Below, piece by piece: positions 32,105-40,992 of a stretch of 64,000 nt of DNA. The notes below the pieces were generated by a model, which worked only from the letters and a program-made list of their open reading frames with translations, did no database searches and was not told the origin of the DNA. This DNA comes from JAYODW01 sp038116745. GTDB taxonomy: Bacteria > Pseudomonadota > Gammaproteobacteria > Ga0077536. Location: the NCBI GenBank assembly GCA_038116745.1, contig JAYODW010000002.1, positions 62,001 to 126,000 of the forward strand, in the 5' to 3' direction. How positions within the stretch are numbered: position 1 is the first letter of the stretch; the number at the start of each line of letters is the position of its first letter. The translations under genes were made by a program, and so were the position numbers.

Positions 32105-33406
32105 TCAGCGTGCGCCGACGCTCAGAGACGACGGTTCGAAGTCGCGCTGCTTGACCTTTTTACTGTTCGCAAGGGTCACCATCTGAATGGTGGTGCAGTG
32201 CTTGTTCTGGATGTCGATCACCGCAGACGAATCCAGCATGGCAACCCCCGTACCGGCGTTATCTTCAAGATGGTAGTCCGGATGTGCCAGACCACCCATC
32301 AGGAACTTCCACAGCACGCCGCCGCGGTCGTAAACCTTGCCGAACACCGGAAACATGGTCTGGGCATCAATGTAGAAAAAGCGTTTGGACAAGGGATGGT
32401 CGGACCATTTCGGCGTCCCCTCGAGAATATGCACCTTACGCACCTGCCAGGTCACGTTCGGGAAACATCCGCTGTGGCCGTGAAAATCGACAAAGTTATA
32501 TTGGTATTTCCGCGCCTTGCGATCGGCGTGCGGCACCTGATCGTGGCGATACATGGGCAGCATGATGTGACGCTCACCGCCGTACTTCCACTCCATGTCC
32601 ATGATGCGCCCGGTGTATCCCAGGAAATCCTCAATCATGATGTCGCTGCCGAGGAAAGAGTCGGTGCGCATCGTCGTCGCTACACGCCGCACACGACGCA
32701 GCAACGGCACGTACATCCAGCCCTGTTCTTCAGCCGTGTCATCGCTGTTGTAAAACAAAAGCAGCTTGGTGTTGGAGACGTCACCAGGTTCCAGCGCCGT
32801 CAGCGTAATCGCGTTGTAGACCTTGTAGGGGTTGTCCTTGAGCTCGGGCGTCGGCTCGACCACGTGCCGGTACATGAAACGCATCGCCGCCGCTTCGAAC
32901 TCCAGCTCGCGCTCTACCTTCTGGTTACGCATGTCGCGATACTGCCAGTACATCTCCGGGATCTTCCCGCCGTCGCCCGCGTACGAGTAGCGCATGTTCC
33001 AGATCAGCTTTTCTCCCGCTCTGGGATCGTCAACTGAAAGCTCCCCTGGAAAGGGACGGCCGGCGACGTAGTTGTTCAGCACCCCTGGCTCACTGCCAAG
33101 TTCCGTACTACCCGTTGTAGCAGCCACGTAATTGGGATGCGGATCGAAGGAGATGGGCTCGCCTACAGTCAGCGTCAACCAGCCCTGCGCGATTAGCTCC
33201 GCAAACTCGGGATCAATCAGCTGCGCGGACTGCTCAAGATTGTCGCTGCCGATGACGGTTCCCGGGGGTGGCGACAGCGACAGGGCCTCGGCCACATCGA
33301 AGTCAAAGTCGCCTGCCCAGGCTTCCGCGCTTATAGCAACCGCCGCCAACAGTGCCAGCAGACAGGAGCGGCGCTTAGACACGTCATTCAGACTTGAGTT
33401 ATTCAC
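32105..33406 (-). CDS. Exported DUF1329 family protein
   Basis: A 433-residue protein with a GTG start behind AAGGTGA and a Sec signal peptide ending near SAEAWAGDF. The body matches the DUF1329 pattern: repeated beta-strand segments such as GWMYVPLLRRVRRV, SDIMIEDFLGYTGRIMDMEW and YVIDAQTMF-like FYIDAQTMFPVFGKVYD. LolA/LolB-like curved sheets that carry lipid have been proposed for this group. It is nearly always found with DUF1302 and RND genes, as here, so it is probably the periplasmic carrier of a hydrophobic substrate. The family's exact function is not settled. Confidence 0.87.
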   Translation of the reverse strand: MNNSSLNDVSKRRSCLLALLAAVAISAEAWAGDFDFDVAEALSLSPPPGTVIGSDNLEQSAQLIDPEFAELIAQGWLTLTVGEPISFDPHPNYVAATTGSTELGSEPGVLNNYVAGRPFPGELSVDDPRAGEKLIWNMRYSYAGDGGKIPEMYWQYRDMRNQKVERELEFEAAAMRFMYRHVVEPTPELKDNPYKVYNAITLTALEPGDVSNTKLLLFYNSDDTAEEQGWMYVPLLRRVRRVATTMRTDSFLGSDIMIEDFLGYTGRIMDMEWKYGGERHIMLPMYRHDQVPHADRKARKYQYNFVDFHGHSGCFPNVTWQVRKVHILEGTPKWSDHPLSKRFFYIDAQTMFPVFGKVYDRGGVLWKFLMGGLAHPDYHLEDNAGTGVAMLDSSAVIDIQNKHCTTIQMVTLANSKKVKQRDFEPSSLSVGAR

Positions 33407-33597
33407 AGAGTCACCTTTCTTGTTTCAATCTTCAGACCTCGACAGATCTGAAGCCCGGCTTCAGTACGCTCGCCGGAATTCCGGGTAGGCGCGGATTCTA
33501 CGTGATCCGCCACTCGCGAGGTCAGTTGAGATCGACAAAAGGCCAGACTGTGAACGAATTCAAAGCTCGCCACCAGACTGAAGGTGCGCCTGCAGGA

Positions 33598-34758
33598 TTA
33601 GATTTCCACGCCTTCGTCGAACTCATCCCCCAGGATCCGGACGATTGACCAGGCAGCCATGGCCCGAATTCCACTATCTGAGTCTTTCAGCATCGTCCCC
33701 AGCTGGTCGAGGTACTGCTGTGCTCCACGGCGTCCAACGAGCCAGGCGGCCTGCATGCGGATGTCAGGATTTTCGTTTGCGAGACCCCAGTCAAGCACCT
33801 CTGTCGCGTTGCCTTCAATGGTTCCCCAGGATTCCAGCAATCGCGTGCCAACGTCTGAGTTCAGGGGGCAGCAGGTCAGCAGCTCGTGCGTCACTTGCTC
33901 AGCCATGGCCGGCGGCAGGCGCCGGACGCTGGCCGCCGCGACTGCAGGGTCGAGCCCTTTGCCCGTGGCAATGGTGCGCACGAGATCTTCCTTCGCCTCA
34001 GCCAGTCCATAACCGGCCTCGCTGGTCATGGCAGCGACCTGAACTTTGTAGGTGTCAGCGGTCCGGAGCTTATGCAGCGCAGCACGGTTGATTTCTGTAT
34101 CGACGGTGCCCAGCGCCACGGCCGCAGCCTCCTGCGCTTCGGGTGCCCAGCCGTCCGCAATTTCCAGCATCATGGCGAGAGAGTCGTCCCGCGACGGCGT
34201 GTCCATCAACGCATACCAGGCGTAGGCGCGAGTGGTTGAATCGTTGTCGAGGTTCTCCGCAATGGCACGCATGCGGGCTTCCTTATTCTCCAGCTCCGTA
34301 TCGACCAGCGCCTGGAGCGCATGCTTCTTAACCCAGCTGTCGTCGACCTTGAGGGCTTCCATGAGAAATTCGGCCATGTCATCCCTCGGATTGCTGGCGC
34401 AGCCCTCAGCCAGGAATTTCATAAAAATCGGGTCTTCGGTCAGCGCGGCATAGCGGTAGATGACGTCCAGCCCCGCCGGGTGTTGCACCGTGAGCAGGGT
34501 ATCGATCGCTGAGCGCATCAGCGACCAATCGTCGTGGCCTAGATTATCGGCCAGGAACTGGAGCGACTCTTTGTCACCGATCTCCACCAGGATCCCAGCT
34601 GCACTGAGCTGGTCAAACGTGTTGTCCGACTGCCGCAACTCCCGGGCCACCCCTACTGCATCCCGAACCAGTCGCCCGGAATCCACCTCGGCGGCATTGG
34701 CCTCGGTAAGTCCACAAAGTAGAAGTGCCACGGCTGTGACAAGACGGGAGGTTTTCAT
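33598..34758 (-). CDS. Exported HEAT-repeat protein between the DUF1302 and DUF1329 genes
   Basis: A 386-residue protein with a signal peptide (MKTSRLVTAVALLLCGLTEANA) followed by tandem helical repeats of about 30-35 residues, with units such as ILVEIGDKESLQFLADNLGH, ALQALVDTELENKEARMRAI and AAWLVGRRGAQQYLDQLGTM. These are HEAT/PBS lyase-like repeats and would form a solenoid in the periplasm for protein or lipid binding. No catalytic motif is seen. Its place inside the transporter operon suggests an adaptor linking inner- and outer-membrane parts; this is inference. AAGGA precedes the ATG. Confidence 0.82.
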   Translation of the reverse strand: MKTSRLVTAVALLLCGLTEANAAEVDSGRLVRDAVGVARELRQSDNTFDQLSAAGILVEIGDKESLQFLADNLGHDDWSLMRSAIDTLLTVQHPAGLDVIYRYAALTEDPIFMKFLAEGCASNPRDDMAEFLMEALKVDDSWVKKHALQALVDTELENKEARMRAIAENLDNDSTTRAYAWYALMDTPSRDDSLAMMLEIADGWAPEAQEAAAVALGTVDTEINRAALHKLRTADTYKVQVAAMTSEAGYGLAEAKEDLVRTIATGKGLDPAVAAASVRRLPPAMAEQVTHELLTCCPLNSDVGTRLLESWGTIEGNATEVLDWGLANENPDIRMQAAWLVGRRGAQQYLDQLGTMLKDSDSGIRAMAAWSIVRILGDEFDEGVEI

Positions 34759-34844
34759 TCATTCGGTCCTTCTGGTCTGCTGTGGCTGTTTACGCGCGGT
34801 GGCGCCTCTTGGATGCTCTTTAAAAGATTTAGTTCATCCGCACA

Positions 34845-34879
34845 CAAAAAAGGGCGGCGGGCCTTGCGGCCGGCCGCCC
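34845..34879 (-). terminator. Rho-independent terminator after the DUF1302 gene
   Basis: Read on the minus strand: GGGCGGCCGGCC, loop GCAAG, then GGCCCGCCGCCC-type arm followed by six T. The strong GC stem and T tract directly after the DUF1302 stop (34905) make a convincing terminator, so the HEAT and DUF1329 genes may rely on read-through or their own promoter. Confidence 0.8.
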
Positions 34880-34904
34880 ATGTGAAAGGCGCTGGATTGC
34901 TTCT

Positions 34905-37430
34905 TTAGAACTGGTACTTCAGCTCGAAGAAGACCTCATCATAGTTACGCAGGGCTCCGATACCTTGACGCGCCGGACCAAGTGAACCGTTCACATATTT
35001 ATACTGATTACCATCCGGGCCTATCGTAATAAAATTAGAGAACGGGCCAGTGTCGTGGACTTTGTTTTCATCACCTTCCCAAATAAGGTGGAAACCACCT
35101 TTGACCGACCAATGGTTATCCAAAAGCCATTCCAGATTGAATCCAGCTACGTGGGAATTGGCCGCCTCTTCCCAGACATAGAATCCGGTGGGTTTCAGCT
35201 TGTCCCGCATGTAGTTTCCAAGGAAGAAGAACGTTGTTATCCAGTTGTGCTCGTTTACGTAATATCCTGTGTGCTTATCTCCTTCATGGTCCCAATACCA
35301 CGTATCGAAGATTTGCAAAGAGAGGAAAAACGTCCGGTCCTTGTTGAGAAACGGGATAAAGGTCGGCCGGTCGAACCCGAGGGAGAACCTCATGACGTCA
35401 CTGGTGTCTACCCAGTCGACGCTTCTCGTGTTGTTCACAAGCTCGTCGAACGTCCAGGAGGACTCGATTCGCATGACTACCCCGGACCAAGACTCAAAAT
35501 AGTCCATGGCCAGTCCCACCGTGTGCGACTGCTTGAACTCCTGAGAGGTCTGCCCTCCGGAAAACGGGCTACAGAAAATGCCTGCCGTGACAGTACATCC
35601 GTTCCCGATTGATGGGTCAATTCCGAGGTAATAGGGTACGTAGTTGCCAGTGGCGTTCGCATTTTGTGCCGCTTGCGCGAACGTTCCCCCGACATCAGTA
35701 CCTAATCCGGCCGTAAACCCGCTCGTTGAGTTCCGCAGCATTTCCGCTGCTTTCTCCGGTGAAGTAGAAATAACCGCGTTCCCAACACCGAGAGAATCAA
35801 GGGACACAAGACGATCTCTCGCTTCTGTCCAAAGCGGGTCGGCTTGTGCCAAGGTGTTAACGGCTAAGATATCCGTCCGGACTGCCTCTTCAAGATCGCC
35901 AGCGGTGTACACCGTTCGCATCAAACCTAGGTCGCCTACGTTAACGTCGACGCGAGTGTTAGGGTCATTATTCTGGATTGCCTGAACATCCGCTGCACTC
36001 AACTGATAGCCAAGTCGGTTTGCGTTGAGGTTGACCGTGTGGAATTTGAACACCGGGATGTCGTTCCATCCGTACCAGTAGGAGACAGCGAATCGGAAAT
36101 CTGACACGCGAAACTCCCAACGCATACCTGCCTCTGTGTTCTCGATCTCCCAGTCTGGGCGGTTATTCACATTAAGGCCTTGGGGCGTCCCGAAACCTGA
36201 GGGCAGTCTCGGATCGTTCGGCCCAGCGGTTCCGCAGAGATCCTGCATCTGAATCGGAGTCAAACCACCGGCGAATGGAACATTAGCCTGAACGCCAGTC
36301 GCTCCACCCGCCGTAACTGCCTGGGGGCCAAAGCAGGGCTCTTTCGAGAAATAGGTGTTAAAAATGGCGAAGGTACTGGTGTCTTTGCTGAAGGGGTGAG
36401 CCCAAAAATGCGAGGGGTTGCCCAACCCGATCTGCTGGAACTTGTCGAAGTTCCACACCACCTGAATTGCATTATCCGTTAGAGGCCCGAATGATCCCGC
36501 CTTCCATTGCATCGATGCCATCCATTGAGGAATACGGATATCCTCAAACGAATCGAAAAAGAAATGCTGACCGAAATCCACAGGATTGATCAGATCCTGG
36601 AGGCGGAAGAAGTCGGTTTTGCCCCAGACGATTTGCTGTTTACCTACTCGGAACCAGAAATCGTCCACGACTGCGTCCACATACAGCTCGCGGAACGGAT
36701 ACAGGCGGCCGTTGGAATCAGTGTTCGCGATCGCCACATCCCCGTTATCAATATTCAGGTCAATACATCGGTCGCAGTCGAGATGAAGGTTAGAAGCCTT
36801 CTGCACCACCTGAGGAAAGCCGGAGATGGTTGTCAGCGCGAGTCCGTTGTTGTTATTGAACCCCGTTCCCGCAATTTGTTGGATGACTTGATTGTTTCTG
36901 CCATTGCGAAAATCGACCTCGAACATTTTGCCGAGATCCGCCGCATTCATTTGTCCATGCGTAACAAGTTTTCCGATACCGCCCGTGGACATCATGTCTT
37001 GACCGTAGGCAAAGTCAAATCCACCCCAGCCTAAACCGTCATTGGCAAAGTTGAACACACCCCGGTCTTGCAGCGAAGGCTCAGTAGCGCCCTCTCCGAT
37101 CCGATTTGAGCTCAAATCTCCCATATCCTGAACGATGTCGTATTCAGGGCGAATGATCCCAACGAAACTCAGTTCGTCGAACATGCCCACATCGTAGTAG
37201 TTCAACGAGGCCTCGACCTGAAGCCGCTGAATCCACTGTCCGAGGTAAACAGGACCAGATCCCATCCGGGACCGGATCTCACTTTTGAGAAACCCTTCCA
37301 CTTCAAGCTCGCCGCCAAGGGCGTCGACCGTGATACGGGCATGCGATGGTGCGGCGAAGGTCGCCAGCGCCAGGGCTGCCAGGGTTCCTTGAAAAGCGCC
37401 TTTCAAGTTTTTCATGGTTTTTTCTCCCAT
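34905..37430 (-). CDS. DUF1302 family outer-membrane protein
   Basis: An 841-residue protein with a signal peptide (AALALATFAAPSHA). The body has many amphipathic strands with aromatic girdles and ends in ELKYQF; a terminal Phe preceded by alternating hydrophobics is the recognition signal of outer-membrane beta-barrels. Large loops carry Asn/Gly-rich sequence. DUF1302 proteins accompany RND and DUF1329 proteins and are thought to form the outer-membrane component. Codon and base use look visibly more AT-rich than in the neighbours. Two starts are possible: 37430 (AAGGGGG site) and 37415 (GGGAG site). Confidence 0.87.
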   Translation of the reverse strand: MGEKTMKNLKGAFQGTLAALALATFAAPSHARITVDALGGELEVEGFLKSEIRSRMGSGPVYLGQWIQRLQVEASLNYYDVGMFDELSFVGIIRPEYDIVQDMGDLSSNRIGEGATEPSLQDRGVFNFANDGLGWGGFDFAYGQDMMSTGGIGKLVTHGQMNAADLGKMFEVDFRNGRNNQVIQQIAGTGFNNNNGLALTTISGFPQVVQKASNLHLDCDRCIDLNIDNGDVAIANTDSNGRLYPFRELYVDAVVDDFWFRVGKQQIVWGKTDFFRLQDLINPVDFGQHFFFDSFEDIRIPQWMASMQWKAGSFGPLTDNAIQVVWNFDKFQQIGLGNPSHFWAHPFSKDTSTFAIFNTYFSKEPCFGPQAVTAGGATGVQANVPFAGGLTPIQMQDLCGTAGPNDPRLPSGFGTPQGLNVNNRPDWEIENTEAGMRWEFRVSDFRFAVSYWYGWNDIPVFKFHTVNLNANRLGYQLSAADVQAIQNNDPNTRVDVNVGDLGLMRTVYTAGDLEEAVRTDILAVNTLAQADPLWTEARDRLVSLDSLGVGNAVISTSPEKAAEMLRNSTSGFTAGLGTDVGGTFAQAAQNANATGNYVPYYLGIDPSIGNGCTVTAGIFCSPFSGGQTSQEFKQSHTVGLAMDYFESWSGVVMRIESSWTFDELVNNTRSVDWVDTSDVMRFSLGFDRPTFIPFLNKDRTFFLSLQIFDTWYWDHEGDKHTGYYVNEHNWITTFFFLGNYMRDKLKPTGFYVWEEAANSHVAGFNLEWLLDNHWSVKGGFHLIWEGDENKVHDTGPFSNFITIGPDGNQYKYVNGSLGPARQGIGALRNYDEVFFELKYQF

Positions 37431-37492
37431 GTTTCCCCCTTTAAAGAAAACCAGCTCGGGGCGGGAAACCCCGAAATGGCCGTTTTAATTTT

Positions 37493-39901
37493 TTAATGCG
37501 CGTGCGCGCCCTGCCCGCTCGCCTGGTTCGAGGCATCAGTCTGGTCGTCGTCCACATGGGACTTCATGACAAAACTGGGCTTGAACACTTTGACCAGCAG
37601 CGGCAGCAAGGAAATCGCTCCAATCATGTTGCTGACCATCAGCAGCGACAGCAGCATGGACATTTCACTGTTGAACCGGAGCGATGAGCCCGGAATCCAG
37701 TAGGCAATTCCTGCGATCACGGTTACCGCCGTAAACAGCACGGCAGCACCGGTGGTCGAGAGCGCGACCCGGACGGCATCGTCTACCGAACGGTGTCTAA
37801 CCTCTTCCCGGATGCGGTCAAGCATGTAGATAGCGTAATCCACGCCTAAACCGATACCGACAGCCGTAACCGGCAGCGTGTTGATGTTCAGACCGATCCC
37901 GCGGAAACCCATGTAGGCGCGGTTAATGATGACCGCAAGCGCCAGTACCACGAATACCAGGATTGCTGCGGTGATGGAGCGATATGTCGCCATCACCGAG
38001 AGCATCACCACAATCATGATGAGGATGGTCTGGTTCAGCTCAGAGCGCTGCACTTCTTCGTTGCCGGCAGCCGTCGTGCCGATGATGCCGCCGGCGAACC
38101 GCGGCGTCACCCCTTCCATCGGGTGCTCGTCGAGGAATTTCTTCGCCGCATCGATAGCCGCTTTCACAGTCGGGCCTGTCGCGTCCTTGAAGAACACCAC
38201 AAAGTTGGCGGTTCGCCCTTCAAGGTCCATGTACTCCAGAATCACGCCCGGGATGGCTGCGCCAGCCTCGTACATGAACAGCGTATTGCCCACGTCCCTC
38301 TGCGTGGCAGGAACAAGCGACCAACGCGGATCGTCGTAGTGGTACAGGCGGTTAATCGAGCGCACGAGATTCGGAATATCTCGCGTGCCGCCGAAATTCA
38401 CCACGTTACCCATGTAGACGCCGAACTCTTCCATCACGGCGACCACTTCCGGGTCCTTCATTTTGTGCGCTTCTTCGGCCTCGAAGTAGATGCTGAACTG
38501 GTTCGCGCCGGCGAACTTACCCGCGATATGGGCTGCGGCAATGTTGTATTCAGAGTCTCCAAACAGAATCGGGGATCCGGGTTTTTCCTCACCGACCACC
38601 ATCTGGTTACCGTAGTAGACGCCGACCACAACGATGAGTATCGCGATGCCGAAGATGGGCACAGGCGCTTTGTTCGAGGTCAGAAACATCGACCAGGCCG
38701 ACATGATGCGGGAGAACATGTTCTTGTGTTCCGCGCTGCTATCGGTTCTCGGCGCTGGCAGGTAGGACAACACCAGGGGCACCAGCACCGTCACGGTAAT
38801 GAGGTTACTCATCGACCAGAAGCTGCAGAAATAACCCAGTTTCGCGATGATCGGGATCGAGGACACGGCAAGAACCAGCAGCCCGGCTGCGTCGGTGAAG
38901 ATCGCAATTGACGCCGGGACCAGCAGTTCGCCCATGCTTGTGCGGACCGCTGCCTCGCGGCTAGCACCAATCCGTATTTCGTCGTGGAACCGCTCCATCA
39001 TCTGGACGCAGTGGCTGGCGGTTCTGGCTGAAATCAGAATCGGCACCACCAGGATTAACGGGTCGAGGTTGTAGCCCATCCAGCCGACAAACCCGAGCCC
39101 CCAGATGGCGGCCATCATCGTTCCCAGGAAAGGCACGAAGACGCCGGCGAAAGATTGAAAGTGCAGGAACAGCAGCGTAATCATCACCGCAGCTGTGATA
39201 CCGAAAATCAGCGCAAGCTCGCCGGAGTGGTAGTAAATCCATCCCTTGAGCATGGGCTCGCCGGCAATGTAGAGGCTGGTCTTGCCGTCCGCTTCGACTT
39301 CGGTTTTGAGGTCTTTCAGACGAGTGAAGATCTTGTTGTAGTCAAGCCGCTCTTCGTCGAAGCCGGCAAGGATGAGCGCCGCGGTGCCGTCTGTAGATAT
39401 GTAGGTCCCGTAGACGATGTCGTTATTAAACGACTCCTCGCGCAGCTGCTTGAGTTTCTCCTCGTCCGTGGGAATATCGCGAGGCAGTACGGGCTCGGAT
39501 TTAATCAGCCCGCCGGCGGTCGTGCGGATCCGCCGAATCTTAGGATGCGCGATGCTCGCTACCTGATAGTGATTGACCCCCTGAATGAGGTCGACCTCCT
39601 CGGTCAGATGCTTGATTTTCTGAAGTGTGTCTGTCGTGAAGATATCGCTGTTTTCGTCGTTCACTTGCAGCGACATGGTGACGACGTTGGCACCGCCGAA
39701 GGTCAGCTTCATGCGGTTGTAATTTTTAATGTAGGTGTGCTCCGCGGGGAGCAGGTCGGCAAATCTTGAGTAGACCTCAATCGTGGGCAGCGCGTAGGCC
39801 AGCGCGAGCGTTGGCAGGACGATGCATGCAATTGTGAATAGTCGATGGTCCAGCAGCCAGTTCGCTAGACGCCGTCCTTTAGTCATCGGTGCGTTGTCCA
39901 A
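37493..39901 (-). CDS. RND/MMPL-family transporter
   Basis: About 802 residues in two repeats, each one membrane helix, a large periplasmic domain and five helices. The first periplasmic part has SRFADLLPAEHTYIKNYN and the first membrane block PFLGTMMAAIWGLGFVGWMG. The second block has TAVGIGLGVDYAIYMLDRIRE, where the GxxxDY motif is typical of MMPL/HpnN-type lipid exporters with proton-relay residues. The start is uncertain: TTG at 39901 sits 5 bp behind GAGGGGG, ATG at 39886 has no site, and TTG at 39928 is also open. It heads the minus-strand set with DUF1302, HEAT and DUF1329 genes. Confidence 0.9.
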   Translation of the reverse strand: MDNAPMTKGRRLANWLLDHRLFTIACIVLPTLALAYALPTIEVYSRFADLLPAEHTYIKNYNRMKLTFGGANVVTMSLQVNDENSDIFTTDTLQKIKHLTEEVDLIQGVNHYQVASIAHPKIRRIRTTAGGLIKSEPVLPRDIPTDEEKLKQLREESFNNDIVYGTYISTDGTAALILAGFDEERLDYNKIFTRLKDLKTEVEADGKTSLYIAGEPMLKGWIYYHSGELALIFGITAAVMITLLFLHFQSFAGVFVPFLGTMMAAIWGLGFVGWMGYNLDPLILVVPILISARTASHCVQMMERFHDEIRIGASREAAVRTSMGELLVPASIAIFTDAAGLLVLAVSSIPIIAKLGYFCSFWSMSNLITVTVLVPLVLSYLPAPRTDSSAEHKNMFSRIMSAWSMFLTSNKAPVPIFGIAILIVVVGVYYGNQMVVGEEKPGSPILFGDSEYNIAAAHIAGKFAGANQFSIYFEAEEAHKMKDPEVVAVMEEFGVYMGNVVNFGGTRDIPNLVRSINRLYHYDDPRWSLVPATQRDVGNTLFMYEAGAAIPGVILEYMDLEGRTANFVVFFKDATGPTVKAAIDAAKKFLDEHPMEGVTPRFAGGIIGTTAAGNEEVQRSELNQTILIMIVVMLSVMATYRSITAAILVFVVLALAVIINRAYMGFRGIGLNINTLPVTAVGIGLGVDYAIYMLDRIREEVRHRSVDDAVRVALSTTGAAVLFTAVTVIAGIAYWIPGSSLRFNSEMSMLLSLLMVSNMIGAISLLPLLVKVFKPSFVMKSHVDDDQTDASNQASGQGAHAH

Positions 39902-39917
39902 GGATTCCCCCTCTTCT

Positions 39918-39929
39918 CTTGTGCACAAG
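39918..39929. promoter_or_regulatory. Palindrome CTTGTGCACAAG near the RND start
   Basis: A perfect 12-base palindrome 17 bp upstream of the preferred TTG start of the transporter gene, a position where a bound regulator would block transcription. Confidence 0.4.
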
Positions 39930-40030
39930 GCTTGACACAGTTGTCACGCTCCACCGCATGCCGAACATCCGTGCGGAGTCCAGCGGGCAGGATTCTTTCA
40001 CGTTTGTGGTAAAAGTTAAACACCCCGTGA

Positions 40031-40046
40031 GTTGTATTTTTACAAC
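40031..40046. promoter_or_regulatory. Inverted repeat GTTGTA-TTTT-TACAAC
   Basis: Exact 6-base arms with a T4 spacer, in the middle of the divergent promoter region. TetR and related regulators use sites of this size. Confidence 0.4.
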
Positions 40047-40280
40047 ACTGGGAGGCCTCGCGCACTGGGCCCTTGATGCGGTTTGTTCCAGCGTCGTCAG
40101 ATGGTTAAACCGCTTTTCGCCTGATTTGCGTGAACATCCGACGCGCCCTACCATGCGGACCGGTATGTTGCAGGGAAGACGAAGCGTCAGACAATCCCAA
40201 AATCGCTCTTGCTAGAGCGCGAGCGAACTTGGGAATTCAGCCCGTGCAGCTTTCGATGGCATTAAGAGGACACTTACCAC

Positions 40281-40787
40281 ATGAGCAATGAATCGACTTC
40301 TGTCGACGTCAACGATTTCAGACGCGCGTGCGGATTGTGGGGCACGGGCGTGTCGATTGTGACCACCTGCGACGCTGAAGGCCGGCCTTTCGGTCTGACC
40401 ATGAACGCAGTCAGTTCGCTCTCCCTCGCGCCGCCCATGCTCCTGGTCTGTGTGGATCGCGGGTCTGACACCCTGGCGCCGATGACGCAAAGTAGGGTGT
40501 TCTGCGTGAATGTGCTTGCCAGAGAACAGGAAGCGCTCTCTAACCGTTTTGCCAAGAAGGGTCAGGACAAGTTCTCGGACGTCGCGTTCACTCCAGGGTC
40601 CACAGGTGCACCGGTGCTGGCAGGCACCCTGGTGTCATTTGAATGTGCTGTCCAGCATATTTACGAAGGGGGTGACCACCAGATTTTCTGCGGCGAAGTG
40701 CGTGCCGTTCACGCCGACCGCTCGCAGGACGGACAACCTCTGCTCTACTTCGGTGGCAAGTACGCTGCCCTCGCGCAGGGAAGTTAG
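40281..40787 (+). CDS. Flavin reductase (HpaC-like, FMN-binding split barrel)
   Basis: A 168-residue flavin reductase-domain protein, typical length for the small component of two-component monooxygenases. Features are WGTGVSIVTTCDAEG, GLTMNAVSSLSLAPPMLLVC (flavin and NAD(P)H contacts) and the GGDHQIFCGEV signature near the end. It would reduce free FMN or FAD with NAD(P)H for a partner oxygenase, which is not seen in this window. It is not the FDOR class that uses F420, as far as the motifs show. Diverges from the transporter operon. Confidence 0.9.
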   Translation: MSNESTSVDVNDFRRACGLWGTGVSIVTTCDAEGRPFGLTMNAVSSLSLAPPMLLVCVDRGSDTLAPMTQSRVFCVNVLAREQEALSNRFAKKGQDKFSDVAFTPGSTGAPVLAGTLVSFECAVQHIYEGGDHQIFCGEVRAVHADRSQDGQPLLYFGGKYAALAQGS

Positions 40788-40888
40788 CCCTGAAAACCTC
40801 TGCACCTAACGACAGCCCTTGCTACACAGGTACTTGTTGTGGTGCCAAACCGCTGTTGGTAATGTACCGCCCCGAAAAATAAGGGCCG

Positions 40889-40936
40889 CCCCGGCTGACA
40901 CAATCACTGCCCTCAGATAAAGGGCTCATGCCGGGG
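40889..40936. other. Nested hairpin upstream of the YCF48-like gene
   Basis: An outer stem CCCCGGC (40889-40895)/GCCGGGG (40930-40936) encloses an inner stem GCCCT (40909-40913)/AGGGC (40921-40925). It sits 56 bp before the start at 40993. It may end transcription from the flavin reductase or be a leader structure; there is no T tract directly after it, though T8 occurs at 40953-40960. Confidence 0.35.
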
Positions 40937-40992
40937 CTAAGGAGTATTCACGTTTTTTTTCGTAATTTCAGACAAACAGGACGCTCTGACCA

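Larger units (their letters stand above)
39902..40280. promoter_or_regulatory. Divergent promoter region between the RND and flavin reductase genes
   Basis: No gene is seen in these 379 bases. They hold a perfect 12-base palindrome CTTGTGCACAAG (39918-39929), an adjoining TTGACA (39932-39937) and an inverted repeat GTTGTA-TTTT-TACAAC (40031-40046). These suit operators for coordinated control of the two divergent units. A -10 box at the right spacing from TTGACA was not found. Confidence 0.5.

Noticed and set aside
31985..33037. 350-codon plus-strand frame over the DUF1329 gene
   Set aside because: Histidine/valine-rich shadow of a gene with a signal peptide and family motifs; it also crosses the REP-like hairpins.
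34845..34879. Plus-strand terminator
   Set aside because: The T tract is on the minus-strand side, so it serves the DUF1302 gene.
40281..40787. F420-dependent FDOR enzyme
   Set aside because: The fold is related, but GGDHQIFCGEV and the length match flavin reductases of two-component oxygenases.
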